A DNA stretch of 64,000 nt from Bradysia coprophila (lineage: Eukaryota > Arthropoda > Insecta > Diptera > Sciaridae). The notes beneath the pieces are model-generated. The model saw only the letters and a list, made by a program, of their open reading frames with translations. It ran no database searches and was not told where the DNA came from. The stretch spans positions 6,386,001-6,450,000 of the forward strand of contig NW_023503374.1 of the NCBI RefSeq assembly GCF_014529535.1, written 5' to 3'. Of the stretch, positions 11,874-24,500 are shown piece by piece. How positions within the stretch are numbered: position 1 is the first letter of the stretch; each line of letters begins with the position of its first letter. Both the position numbers and the translations under genes were made by a program.

Positions 11874-12411
11874 TCGGAGATTTTTCCCGTCACCCTTTGT
11901 CTCACAATTTGATTTCATCTTCCCCATAACCTTTGTCCGGGCTAAAATTTCTGGGATACCAACAATGCTTGACAGCTTTTGCCAGAAAGTTGTTGCAAGA
12001 AATTCTATGAGGAATTACCCTTTACCAATTTTACAACTATTTCAGGCGAGTCTGCTTGAGAGCTGTCACATCTTCCGACAAAAAATCTGGAATGCCGTCG
12101 CCAAGTTGGATCATGTATCTTAGAATTGGCAGCACATTAAATAGACGATAAATCTGATCTGAACTGTGTGCTAGTTTAACTAAAATGAAATCGCAGAAAA
12201 TCACAATGAAATTTTTAAATTATGGCGCCACATGTCTGCATTGAATTCGAAAATCGAATGAAGTGCAGAAAGTTCGCACAACCGAAAAGTGACACAAAAT
12301 GTTTGTTTACTAAACAAAACGTTCACAAAAGGTTATTCGTTTTGTTGATGGACTAAAATTGTTATTTTCTGTAACTGCATTACGTTACGAAAACCACCTA
12401 ATGGATTTAAT

Positions 12412-14000
12412 ATGGCTGCAAACGCTGTTATAGATGGATTTTTGGCTGATACGGAGTTGCTGCTCAATCGTTTCGTCAAACTAAATTCTGCTAGGTTTGA
12501 ATGTTTTTGTACCGAATGGATTCGAATGAATTTTCAGTATGTGTTCTGGTGAGTACATTCATATTCCTTCCTCTCCCGAAGGCACTGTCAACAGTTTTAC
12601 TTTCATCTGTTGTAGCGGCTACATGTGCGTATCGGAAATGGTGCAGTTCATAGAGGATGCATTTATTGTAGTGAAACGTGCCCTCTTAAATGCACAATCA
12701 TATTTCGAGAAAATCGGAGCACTTTACTTGATGTACGCAATGTATTTCAAACAGCCACCGAAACAGTACTGTAAATTTCGTATGACGATGAGCGAATGGA
12801 TGAAAATGAATCAGTTTTACAACGAAGTTTGTATATTCCATGATCAGGCGAGTTTAATTTTCTGGAAATTGCTGCAGCACGATGCTTTTCGGTAACCATT
12901 ATATTGGAGTTTCATCCAGTCTTGCGTCCATTCACATCAAAAATTTATTTGCTCAGATTCGTTGAGGCCGAATACGAGTATGGATTCGAGCGATTTATGC
13001 AAAAGGGAATGATTGATGGCAACGACGATCTTAGATTCCGAAAAATAAATCCGATGATCGATGACACAATGTCAGTTATGAAGGAGCCGTCCACTGGTAT
13101 CGTTCCGGCGCTAGAAATCCTTCAAATCGGATATAATGAAATGAAAGAACATCTGAATCAATCGTCGTCGTCATTGGCACCAACGACCATTGCAACGGAC
13201 ATTGCCAAAGGATTGGAAGAAATCGAAAATCTTTTCAAAATTGACCGTGTTCCCAAAGCACACGATCCTGATTCGGATGCCGATAATCAAAGCGATGATA
13301 TTAGTACGAGAAGAAAGCAGCTGAAGAAGAAAGCGTATGGGGCCGATGCAGCTGCAAGTTCCGAGTCGCCGAAGAAGACGAAATCCGGAAAATATCGAAA
13401 TTCTATCACTGATGATGGGGACTACATAAAAATCGAGAAGGCTACGCAGAAAGTAACGAAGAATAATGAACTAACCAAACGGGAGTATAGAACGGTTGTG
13501 AAGCAATTGGTGGTGCCAATGTAAGTAATGAACTCCTGTATTATGTTAGACCCTAAAGTGCCGAAACAGTGGCCAAAAAACTCGTTGTAAATTAGCCAGA
13601 CCCTGCGCTGCACTTGAAAGACTACCAATTCCATTCAAATTTAGAGTTATATGTGCCTCCACTACCTAAAAGGCACTGCCTCTTAATTTCAAAAAAGAAG
13701 GTGAATGTTCCCAACGGAATCTTAGGATATTCTCCTATCTAGTACCTATATGTAACGTTAATTATGCGTGCCTGGTGACTGTGCCAGGCTGTACCCTTAA
13801 TGAATAGGACTTTCTATTAAAAATAACAACGCACTGCTCGAACGGATGGTTGTGTTTTTTGGTCACTGGATTTCGAAACTAATTTTGGCTCCGATTGATT
13901 TAATTTTCCGTTAAATTCCAGAGAAGACGAATCGTCTGCATCATCTTCATCATCTAAGGCTAGAAAGAGTAGAAAAACAATTAAGAAAGAAAAAGACTAA
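12412..14000 (+). CDS. SNAPC1: snRNA-activating protein complex subunit 1 (SNAP43)
   Basis: SNAPC1 is a subunit of the complex that binds the proximal sequence element of snRNA genes for RNA polymerase II and III. The exons are 12412-12548, 12616-12891, 12957-13520 and 13922-14000, giving 351 residues. Family signatures are in order: DTELLLNRFVKLNSARFECFCTEW, IRMNFQYVFCG (exon 1-2 junction), EKIGALYLMYAMYFKQPPKQ, then FYNEVCIFHDQASLIFWKLLQHDAFRF across the exon 2-3 junction. The C-terminal half is low-complexity and charged (DPDSDADNQSDD, Lys/Arg/Ser-rich end IKKEKD), as in other members. Introns are 67, 65 and 401 nt. The start is the first in-frame ATG, and the protein aligns with the human N-terminus from there. 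Confidence 0.9.
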
Positions 14001-15128
14001 TCCAGTTCGAACGCTAAGACCCTACTTACTGCCCTTTTTTATAATTTCCGGTGAGAATTGAGAGACTACTGCTGATGCTATTTAATTATATGTTCTGGTC
14101 ACTAATAATTACTATTACTTCCGTTGTTTTATATATATATTCTGACGAAGCAAAATTGAGTCTTTTTTATATCTTCGAAATTTTCGTAAGTCCCAACCAC
14201 AACACACCTTCCATTTGATTCAAACGCTTGCGCCAAAAATACTTTCATTTTCGCCTATCCATCGACCTGCCTAAATATAACACTGTGTCGTCTACAGCTA
14301 CAAGCTGAAATAGTGATCAACGTCGAAATTGCTTCCAAATTACATGGAAAACCTCACCGTAGCTTGCAAAAACAAAACTATCTGCAAAATCCTATCATCA
14401 GAAGTATTTGTAGCAGCTGGCATGACGTGTTTGGACTGTTGGGAAGGTTATATGGAGGCAGAATGTACCGACAAAACAATTTTTTTGCATAAGACAAGTA
14501 CAGATAGCAGGGCCTATTTTACGGAAACATGTTTCTCAAGTTTTTGAAAGTTTCCAAAATGTTTCTGAAAAGTTTCTTAAAGTTTCTCAAAGTTTTTTAA
14601 AGTTTCTCAAAGTTTCTAGAAAAGTTTCCTTAAGAAACTTCAAGAAACATTTTGGAAACTTTCAGAAACTTGAGAAACATGTTTCCGTAAAATAGGCCCT
14701 GACAGGTAGTGAAGGTAGTAAAGGTAGTAAAGAAGAATAAGGAATCCAATCAAACAATGCCATTTGTGTGAGGTGATGGTATATTCGGATGATGGAAGTT
14801 CTACCGTAGCCTGTTATGGGTTGGATTAGTCTATGAACAAAGTGTACTAAGCACATGGCGCTGGGAAAGAAAAAAGAACGGAAAATATAATGCAAACTGA
14901 CATATAAATAGATCAGCTATCGCTGGGACTCAATAGTACATGGTTCACAGTACGTAAAACGTTAATACGACACTGGACTAGATCACCACTCGAAAATCAT
15001 TTAATTTTCCACTTTCTTATCTAAGCTGTTCTTGCTGTCACTCCCCGATTTTATTCCGTTTGCGTTTACCCAAAAACAAAAAGGGGCTCGTCAACAAACA
15101 ACCAATCTACTAAAAAAAATTAATGTTT
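14001..15128. other. Intergenic, tail of SNAPC1 to tail of LD-carboxypeptidase
   Basis: The two genes converge. Apart from a foldback at 14509-14700 I see only AT-rich DNA without coding potential. Confidence 0.5.
14509..14700. mobile_element. Foldback element with perfect AGGGCCTATTTTACGG ends
   Basis: The termini AGGGCCTATTTTACGGAAAC and their exact mirror bracket a core made of tandem AAGTTTCT/AGAAACTT words. The whole 192-bp block can fold into one stem. A similar design (different bases, short motif repeated in opposite orientation, perfect GC-leaning ends) occurs at 22944-23083. Confidence 0.75.
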
Positions 15129-16465
15129 TTAATACAGCGAATGATATAAGCCAATGATGATTACGGCGAAAAAGTTAAATTGACTGAATTGATGACCACT
15201 GATGCTATTGCTGTTGTTGTTGTTGTCCGTACTATTACTGTATTCTCTACTATAATTTTGTATGTTGTCAACACACAATTCATAGTCTAGTCCTTCAACG
15301 TTTCTCATTTCCGTATGTGTAAGGAATGGAAGCGGAATGTTGACTGACCCATGTCCAATTCCAGTTACTCTGAAAACGGGAAACGAGACTGACTCGGCAA
15401 ATCTATCGAAAACTATGTTCATCAAGGTAGTATTGTCAGCCTGCGTAAAGTCACCAAAAATAACAGCGTCTGCTCCGTCGAATATTCTTGCTTGTTTCAT
15501 GTGGTCTAGGCTCCGCTCAATGCTGTAGGCTGCTTCACCTACGTCTTCAAAAAACAATATTCTTCCTTTAGAATTCACCTCCCAATCAGTCCCAACACTG
15601 GCTTCAACCAGTGCAGCATTTCCTCCAACTATTTCGCTTTCAATGTTGTTTGCAGTCACGTCGTTCAATTTTGTCGCATTCCAGCAAACTTTCTCCTGCT
15701 GCTCGAAAATCAGTGCTTCTAACGTTAGGACCGATTCACTTGTTGGCGAGTATGACTGGGTGGCAATCGCTTCCAACATCGGACCCTTAAAAAACTTGCT
15801 GGAGATTTTTTCGTCTCAACAAAATGTATTTTTTACCTGAATCGTTTGCCATCCGTATTTGTACTCGAAATACAAATGTAAGACAGTTATGTCGCTGTAT
15901 CCGATCAAAATTTTATGGTTCACTTTTGTCGGAAGTTTCGCTTCTAGATATGGAATCAATCGAATACTTCCCGTACCGCCGCGAACACACCAAATGATTT
16001 TCACATCATCGTCCAAAACAGCCGAAATCAGATCGTTTGCTCTAAATTCGTCGGTATTTGCGTAGAATGCATCCTCATCGCTGTAAATGTTTTCGGATAT
16101 GTTGGCGACAAGCCCCAATGATTCTACGTAATTTTTTATGAGTGGTAGCGCTGAGTCAGGAGACTTTCTTGCCGGGGCAATTACTTTCACGACATCGCCT
16201 GGTTTCACGTTTAACGCTTTTTCGCGGAGATCAAAGTGCTGCGGTAAAGGTTTTTCGTTATTTGACGACTAGGTTTTGAAATTAAATTTTTCACCTCCAG
16301 CAATTTCACTTCATTAGCATCGACTAATACTGGCGGTGCTAATGATGTTAACAGGACAGGTACAAGTAGAAGTTTTGCAGTTAGTGAATACTAAAATTAA
16401 AATAAAATTTAACTAGAGTAGAAAAGAACACAAAGACGACAGAAATAATAAATTACGTATCCCAT
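15129..16465 (-). CDS. LD-carboxypeptidase (S66 family), bacterial-type, with introns
   Basis: S66 enzymes (LdcA/MccF) cleave the L,D-peptide bond of muropeptides. The exons are 16465-16457, 16390-16295, 16238-15837 and 15794-15129, giving 390 residues. The family layout is complete. The nucleophile Ser150 lies in GYSDIT, following VRGGTGSIRLIPYLE. Glu252 lies in LFFEDVGEAAYSIERSL, and His317 in GIGHGSVNIPLP. The N-terminus (MGYYSLTAKLLLVPVLLTSL.., exons 1-2) is a plausible secretion signal. After the catalytic domain come an Asn/Ser-rich spacer and a hydrophobic end (FFAVIIIGLYHSLY), resembling a GPI-anchor signal. S66 genes are bacterial; a transfer to aphids is known. Introns, insect base composition and intact triad indicate a domesticated, active gene rather than contamination. 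Its expected substrate is bacterial peptidoglycan fragments outside the cell. Confidence 0.92.
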
Positions 16466-16944
16466 TTCGAAGCTCTGCTGACGTTACGTCTGATGGATGT
16501 AATGAAAGACTATATTGTCAGAGAATCGAGAAATTATGTAAGTAGCGGTTATCAATCGAGTCATTGATAATAAATACAAATTGCGACAAGACAATGAGCT
16601 GTAATCTCTATCGACTTGTATTTCAAGGCGTAAATACGTAACGATGTCTCGCTCGAATCTATTCAATTTAAAATCAACGAGGTGAGCTATTAATGAGGTC
16701 CACCAAAAACTGATGAACTAGAGGACGTTGCATCAATCCGTTGATATTTGTTAGAATTAGATGAACAATGACAGACTCAACACATTATGCTGGTGATGTG
16801 CTTGTTTAATTTAGTTATCTGATACAGAAACAAAGTGATCAGGCATTCCCTACTATATCATCTGTTATCCGTTACCACGACAAAAGCAATGAACTCTACC
16901 TGACGATGTCATGTTGTCATATAGCAAAATACATATTGAAACAT

Positions 16945-17932
16945 AGCATCTACAACCAAGCACTAGAACAGATTTTTTAACGGAAAATTGGCCTCTCTAC
17001 TATGAGTGGTAAAAATTTGGAATTTCAAATGTTTTCAAATTAATAATAACTGAATTACACTTAGGGAGGCCGAACACACTCATATTGACCTTATAACCTG
17101 GAATGCAGCATTTCCAACACTTCTAACAGTTCCTACGCATTGTCACAAATTTAAAACAATTGTTCGATTGATTTCTGAGGTTATGTATTGTCTGTCATCA
17201 AAAATGTGTCCAGCAAAATGTATTAATTTGTTGTAACAGTATACAAAGACTTGACCAAAGATTGTTAAACAACACTTTAGGTAAAATACGTAAAAGGATT
17301 TAAATATTACTCACCATTTTACTCAGAATTCAATTAAATAAACAAGCACACGAAGTAATAGATTTGAAAACACGACAGAGTAAAGTTAACCAGGCAGAAT
17401 CGCTGATTTGACTAGGGGCCTGAATAATCTAGTAGCCCTATATTTTATGCGAATAAAATTTTTCAACTTATGTCAGTGTTCATTTAAGTTCATTTTCATA
17501 CAGTGTATCACGGCAGAGTAAAATAAACCAGGCAGTAGCGGTTCATTTTCGAAATGTCGAATAAGGGACCTAATACACTGGATGAAAATGAACTCAAATG
17601 AACATTGACATAAATTGAAAATTTTTGTTCGCAAAAAATACAAGGCTACTAGATTATTCAGGCCCCTAGTCAAATCAGCGCTCCTGCCTGGTTAACTTTA
17701 CTCTATCGTGAGTGTATTAAGTCCCTTATTTGACGTTTCGAAAATGAACCGCTCCTGCCTGGTTTATTTTACTTTGCCGTGTTTGAAAACAAAGTAATGT
17801 CAACAAGTGTCGCATGAGTGTCCAAAATATAGTATACCACAGCAACTCTAATCTTTTATGATGACAGCATATTAGGGTTGCATATACAGGTCCCTCTTGA
17901 AAATTTTGTTCTAGTGCTTGGTTGTAGATGCT
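16945..17932. mobile_element. TIR element AGCATCTACAACCAAGC.., host of a nested insertion
   Basis: AGCATCTACAACCAAGCAC..AGAACA at 16945-16972 is mirrored at 17904-17932 (about 29 bp). Inside sits a compound copy of the CACGACAGAGTAAA family (17371-17781), so the outer element is older. No transposase frame is visible, so the element is non-autonomous. Confidence 0.7.
17371..17781. mobile_element. CACGACAGAGTAAA family, compound copy
   Basis: Ends CACGACAGAGTAAAGTTAAC..CCTGG and mirror. The middle contains further ends (CACGGCAGAGTAAAATAAAC at about 17510), so two partial elements are fused in opposite orientation. Shared internal words are CACTGGATGAAAATGAACTC and GGGACCTAATACA. Other copies are at 18903-19047 and 63063-63264. 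Confidence 0.8.
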
Positions 17933-18056
17933 ATTATTTACAAAAGAAGTAAAAAATTTTTTTTAGTCTTTCGATAGAATAACAAATTGGATCAAATCAA
18001 GTACTAGATTCGATAACTGTCCTACAAAAATTATGACCTCGAAAAAATCTCGGTTA

Positions 18057-20617
18057 TTAAAATTGTCTAATTAGCCAAATGTACACAATTTCAACTAGAC
18101 TTAGTAATGATGCTCCGAAAAATAGTCCTACCAATCCACCAATTGATACCACAAAATCCAATCTAGTTTTCGCCACATTCCGCACATACCGTACAGTGGG
18201 CATATTCGATATTTCAATCACAACTAGTGCCTCGGTCTGTTCCGTTTCAGTGGCATTGGTATTCTGGCCACCATCTTCATACAAGTCCCTATAAAAATTT
18301 GGCAAGAAATCAGATGTTGTGAGAACTATGAAAGTAACGAACATTCATGAAACTCTCACCCGAGATTATTTATTTGCATTTCAATACACGACTCAACGCA
18401 TAGTTTGCCGGATTTGTAACTTTCTTTGAAAACCTCAGGTATCGCAGCTGAGGAGTGAAATAGTTTTAGATCAAAATTGTCAATAAAAACTTAATTGGAG
18501 AAACGAGCTTCAACTTCACCTTCGCTAATGCAGAGAAGCCCTTTATAGTCACAGTATTGGTCCTTATCTAAATGATTGAAAAGGAGACTGGTAGAGTTAT
18601 TTTCAAATGAAATGTGCAAGTGACTATCATTACATTCAATAGGCGATGTATGAAGGGTACAATTACATAGGTTCAATTCAATAGCGATGCGCTTATCCGT
18701 GAAGCAAGATGAAAACGAATAGGGTAAGACTGAATTATCAAGTTTTTCGTCCGGAAATCTACAGCTCCGTTTGTCAATATTTTCGAGTTGAACTTCGTTG
18801 GAATTGACTATTTCAATTGTCTAAAACGAAATTTAAAGTCTGCACGCGTTCATATCATCATCGATAAATATTGGAATGCATTTTAAAAACATCGACGTGT
18901 GTCACGACAGAGTAAATAATTTGCGAATAAAATTATTCAACTTATGTCAGTGTTCATTTGAGTTCATTTTCCTTCAGTGTTATTAGGTCCCTTATTTGAC
19001 TTTTCAAAAATGAACCCCTTCTGCCTGGTTTATTTTACTCTGCCGTGCATGTGTGACTAATTTTCATCGTTTTTCAATACGATAAATTGTTGGTATTTGT
19101 CTTAGGGTTGCAAGGGTTGGCGAAATGCTAGATAATGGACTGGCGTCACTATTCGAAAATATAAATATTAAATCAGTTGCACAATTGATTCACTCATTTA
19201 CATGGGGTATTTCGCGCAGTTTGCACACTTGGTTTTTTTACAAGAGAATGTTGACGAAAATTTTGTGTTTTTTGTCAAGTTGGATCTCAGAAAATACCAA
19301 GTGTCCCAAAAGTTGACAACTCGCGAAATGGTATTTTTAAGAAAAAGAATCATTTCCCGCAACCCATTGAAAATTCGAAGTAATTTGAGAGGGAATATAA
19401 TGTGCTGTCCTCTGATAGGAAAGACTAATTTCATTTGGAAAACGAACCTCAACCAAAGCAAATTGAGTTGCTACTTTGCTTAAGAAAATTGGTTCCATGT
19501 CAAAATAAGGAAGTTCTTCCGGACTGTGCACGTACAACTGCAACATAGGAATTGAGGAACAAAACCGTTAGTCTGCTTGATTGCTCAAATGTTTTTTCTG
19601 TACCAAAAATTTGAAAATATCTTCTCTGTCATCATACTTAAAGCTCAACGTACGCTTTTTATCTGACTGACCATACTGTAATGGGAGTTGTTTGCCGTAT
19701 TTGCTTCGAAATAAAGATTAAATTAGTTAAACTTGCATCGCGACGATTCAACGAAGTTTCTTACTGAAAAAGAAGACTGTTAGCTGTAAAACATTGCCCC
19801 ATTTCGGTTTTCATTGGTTTAAAAATGTCTTCGCAATCATAAGGTCGGTCCAAAAATTTTACTTCGGACATGAAATCAGAACAACTTTGTGGAACGAGCT
19901 AAACAAAATTTTAAATTTTAAAATAAGAAACCGGAAATTCGCTAAATAGCAAAGTTTTGGTTTACCGCTTTCATTAATGTGTCAACATCGAAACCGCAAG
20001 TACTGTTCTGGGTCTCACAAAAAGCATTTTCGTCCATATTTTGATTCGGTGAAACGAAAAGGTAGGTACGAATCCACAAAGCAAATGCTAACTCACTGTG
20101 ATAGTCAATTGTTTTACATTTGATTTCGGGCTCTTTGAAATCTTACCTTTGTGGAATTGTTAAATTGTTCGCTTGCCAATACTGTCTCATGAATTCCAAA
20201 AGACTAGTGACCGAACCACCTTGTATAAAAATATAAATCAAAAAAGAAAAGATTGGAATTGGTTCTCAAGTAGACAATTTAGAACCTTTCGTGAAGCACA
20301 TTGAAACGGCTGGAAAGGTATTGCGCCAGTGCAGAAACGATGTCTCAACGTTTATATTAATCACATCTTCCTGAAAGTTCTGCAGAGTAAATTTGAATAT
20401 TGTAGCCATTCCGATACCAGATGCAATCATAACAATAAGCCAGAAAATCCTTTTATTAAAAGAACCGCCCACAACAATTTATTCTTCATGTTCTCTCAGT
20501 CTTATTCAAAGAAGTAAACCTTCCAAAAATTTGGCATCTGCTTCCCAGAAATCTTATACCATGCCAGTAGCCATTGTCCAGAAAGTAAAAAATTCTTTCC
20601 CTCAATTTATAAGCCAT
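18057..20617 (-). CDS. ppk-like: Pickpocket-type DEG/ENaC sodium channel
   Basis: This is an amiloride-sensitive, non-voltage-gated cation channel subunit of the plasma membrane. The ten exons are 20617-20520, 20449-20286, 20219-20147, 20095-19966, 19898-19765, 19703-19604, 19537-19448, 18820-18520, 18447-18360 and 18288-18057, giving 469 residues. The N-terminal GYWHGIRFLGS (family HG motif) precedes TM1 (IFWLIVMIASGIGMATIF, about 34-53). FPAVSMCF, the Cys-rich extracellular region (GQCFTAN, KRSCRFPDE, CNCTLH) and TM2 follow. The selectivity sequence Gly-Ala-Ser is at 451-453 (GLFFGASLLSLVEIVYI). Length is normal for insect ppk proteins. The 627-nt intron 7 carries a transposon. Which ppk paralogue it is cannot be told by eye. 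Confidence 0.93.
18903..19047. mobile_element. CACGACAGAGTAAA family copy in a ppk intron
   Basis: The element begins CACGACAGAGTAAATA and ends TTTACTCTGCCGTG. It shares the CAGTGTTCATTTGAGTTCAT and CCCTTATTTGAC internal words with the copies at 17371-17781 and 63063-63264. It lies fully within intron 18821-19447. Confidence 0.8.
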
Positions 20618-21509
20618 GGTGTCGGATAAAATGTACGTTAGCGTTTGGGTGTTTGCCTTCAAATAGCCATCGGGACGCGATGTGTATATTAATAAACGTA
20701 TAATTAACAAATAGAATACATGCGAACATAATTTTGCTTTTAATCACACATGTCGTTAGGTGGTTGCGATTTAATTATGTGACAGGACAAGCCTAATTAT
20801 TTCATTAAAAATAAATGTAAATCATTACGTTTGACCTAGAATTTAATTATGTTCCACCGACTAGGATATCATTATAATAAGCTTTGCGCACTTTTTTCGA
20901 ATAAAGCAAAGGACGTGTCACTATTCTTCTTATACCCGAAAACTTGATAGGTGACGCTAGTCGCTTAGTCCACTTCTAAAACTATCAGCTAAATTTTTAA
21001 CAAAATTCGGTTGCACCTAGAAACGTCTGATAATTATCTCAGCCATTTTACTACTCCTGGCATTAACATAAAAATATTTGGAGGATGATGGTATCAGAAT
21101 AGTCTTCGGTTTAGGCTGAATCGATTCTACTAACTTTAAAATCCACACCTAGCCCCATTCGTAGCTTGCCGAGACCATGTAACTGCATCATTACTTCTTC
21201 GAATCCGTCTGCTTTTAAGTAGATATTTTGAAAGAAGTTTAAAGCCAAACGGGGGAGGGGTACAAACCGACTAAAGATGCTGGTAGTCCTAATAAAAAAG
21301 TTGAAAAAATGACAGCTCGTTTATCTCGGCGAAGAGAGTTTTGGGTTGCTGGGGCGACATAGTAGAGGTAGGAGCGTTACTGCGAGAGTTACTGTAAATT
21401 TTTAATGGTACCTCGTCACAGCGCCTCTAACATGGCGCTATGATAAACAGAAAGTATAATTGCGTTGCTTTATTGTCTCAAATTGTAAATTTGTTACACA
21501 CAACCAATT
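20618..21509. other. Intergenic between ppk-like and hyaluronidase
   Basis: This is the presumed promoter region of the ppk-like gene on the minus strand. AT-rich DNA; I see no coding sequence and no clear core promoter element. Confidence 0.5.
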
Positions 21510-24500
21510 TCATATCACTTCTTCAACACTATAACTTCTACCGGATGAATGAATAATGGGTCCCATGACTTTTTCCGTGTAATCGTAAAACTCCAAACAT
21601 TTCTCTCTGTCAAATCAAGAATTTCGTTTAAATATGTATGGCATGTCGTTCATCGATTTAGTATACTCACTTTGTGTTGATATCGTTCCATGCTCCCCAT
21701 AAAATAAGACCATCAGCGCCTGTTGATTTCATTGCCTTAATTGCTCCAAGATGATCAGCCTTTATTTTTAGAGAATAAAATTTAGTGCCGCAGAGAGTAC
21801 AACATTACATTTAACATACTTCACTCAAATAATTTAAGGAATCGGTGAACTTGTATCGATGGTAGGCAATGACCAGAGGCTTCGAGCTTCGTTTCACATT
21901 TCTCGATAGTCTCATTGATTCTTTAATTCTGCCGCGAACCATGGGTGGGCGATTTCTTGGAGTGACTTTCTCCGTCATATAAACAGATGGAAAAATGACG
22001 TCGGATGCGTCATACAACCATTGAGTACTGCAATAAACTCTAATGATCAGTCTGTGGCAAAATTTAGGACTATGACAAGTTTTACCCATCATTTTCCACT
22101 TGAATATTTTTCTCGCAGTTTTCAATTACATTGTTCCGGCCGTTGAAGCAGAAAGGTAACCCGTAGTATCCCCATTTTGCTTTCGGTCGTAGCTCCTTAG
22201 CCAACGATAATGTTTCCAGAATGAACAGTTTTGCAGCGGCGGTGAACTGTCGTTTCGCTTCGTTTTCAATATCATTTTTCAACCACCACGGATGGGCTTG
22301 TTTCACAAGTTTGATCGATAAGTCTTTATATGGCTGTAGAACACCAAAGTTTTGTCGATATACCGGACGCCATGATTCAAAGTCAATGACCGCCAATCCG
22401 CTGTTATCTTTATCCGGTATCAGTTCGTCAACATGTTTTTGAAACATTTCCAAATGTGCGCGAAGGTTTCCTTTCTGAGGCACACCGCCATTCCGATGGA
22501 ATAATTCTTTGGATGAGGAGTTTTTTAGAAGCGCTGGAAATAGTCCCGGATCGTATAAGATCGATATCTGATCGCCTCTGCAATGGAAGAAATATTTTTT
22601 TTTGAAAGGATAAGAACAAGCTCGCTGCTAAGAGGGGTAAATCTAATAAAAGTGTACCAACAACGATACGATAACCGTATCAAGCTCGTGTATGATAAAT
22701 TTAGAGTCGTAAAATAGGCAGCCGTCGAACACTAAAAATTTATGGGGAAATTATATTCGATCATTGTTATCCGTGACAACACCACTGAAATATTTTAATT
22801 CTTTCAACCGTTTTGTTCATCAAATTTGTACCAATTGCAGGAAAATATTAGTAAATTGAATTATTTTTAACGCTCAACGTGCATAACGTGCATTTATTAC
22901 CATCCATTCATCTTACTGCACAACGTGCTGAGTTCGTCCCTAGCAGTGCCTATATTCGCGAAAATATTTTCACGAATTTTCTCAAATTTTCGTGAATTTT
23001 CCCAAAAAGATTTTGTGGAAATTTGAGAAAATCACGAAAATTTGAGAAAATTCGTGAAAATATTTCCGCGAATATAGGCACTGGTTCCTAGGGTTCTATC
23101 ATTCATTACTAAAGTAACTAAACTAACCTACTGCCATAATCTATTTCTCTTTTATTTACAGAACGTAACTATGTTAGGAGTCGCTATTAGTTCCCGGTTC
23201 TGCTACTTGTAAGTATTTTCAACAAATTGTTAAAAAATAGTATATTACATTGGGTGCTGCGGAGGTAGTTCATTACATGAAAGATCAATTTGTGATACGA
23301 ACGGAACTCACAAGTGTGTGTTTAAGCGCCAAGGTTGGAAAATTATTATGTTATTTTGACAAGGGTAGAGTTTGCATATCCGAGCCGAAGGCGAGACAAC
23401 AGTGGCGTTACAGTAGAACATACCACTTTTACAGTAGTGACAACTGATGTTTTTGGGATTAATATTTTTAAAGATTCGTCAGTGAATTAGATTCTTTTGT
23501 GTAAATGTTTCAATGTGACAACAGAGTACTAGTTCATTACATGAGGGATCAATTTGTGATACGAGAGGAACTCACAAGTGTGTTTTAAGCACCTCGGTTT
23601 GAAAACCTGTTATCTTGACTTGGGTAGTTGCATACCTCGCCTTCGGCTCGGGACTTTACCCTTGTCAAAAAAACAATTTTCAAACCTTGACGCTTAAACA
23701 CACACTTGTGAGTTCCGCTCGTATCACAAATTGATCCCTCATGTAATGAAGTACTTCCGCAGCACCCAATGTAACATACTATTACACGAACCTGTTAATA
23801 TCCGAGAAGAATTACGCAGGAGCTTTAAGAAAAGACTGGACGAAAGAAGTTTTATGTAACTAAACTCTAATTCTTCGTTGCTCTTTAAGGTATAGTTTAC
23901 CGTTTACCCCATACTCCGAGTAACTCTCACTCGTACGGCGAACGAGACACAAAACAATGGATGCTTTGTATTCACTATAAGAACGTTGACAAACATGTAC
24001 AAAGTAAAAGCATCAAATCAAACATGTTATTTCAGCTAAAAAAAGTGAAAAATGAAAAACGTGACCAGAAAAAAGTTAACCGTAAAATTTCAATGGAAAA
24101 ATCTGTTAAGCTTTCTCAGGTAACATCGCATGTGGTGGTCAGTTGTTTATGTTATTTACGTTCCTAATTGCAATAGCACCTAATATATTCGCATATCATA
24201 TTCAATATCATGGCTGTTGCATGTTTTTCATTGAATTCGGTCATAATTATAACACTTTCCTTCATCGAACCAATACTTAATGTGCTATTTTATCATTCAA
24301 ATTTGCGTTGAATGTTAAATCAATTAAAACTACACAAAGTGATAATGGAAACACGAAATTTACAAATTAATTTTTTTTTGTCTAATCGATTCAGTGGTTC
24401 GTTGATGAGCAATGTTTGAATCTATAAAGATGAAAAGTTTGAACATTTTTAACCAACCTGAAATTGTCGTCCACATTTTGTAATATTCCATATCGTTCCG

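Larger units (their letters stand above)
10565..12411. other. Region between divergent MED28 and SNAPC1
   Basis: The two genes point away from each other with 1.85 kb between their starts, so both promoters should lie here. It contains an inverted-repeat transposon (10878-11135), a run of TTCCGAAAA-type repeats (about 11580-11640) and an array of CGATATTATCG palindromes (11681-11873). I could not identify a convincing TATA box for either gene. Confidence 0.55.
16466..18056. other. Intergenic, filled by nested transposons
   Basis: Upstream of the LD-carboxypeptidase and downstream of the channel gene. Most of it is the nested element at 16945-17932. No gene is supported. Confidence 0.6.

Noticed and set aside
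12539-12600. SNAPC1 reading through 12539-12610 as exon
   Set aside because: It would add a stretch absent from the family, whereas splicing 12549-12615 gives the conserved VFCG junction in phase.
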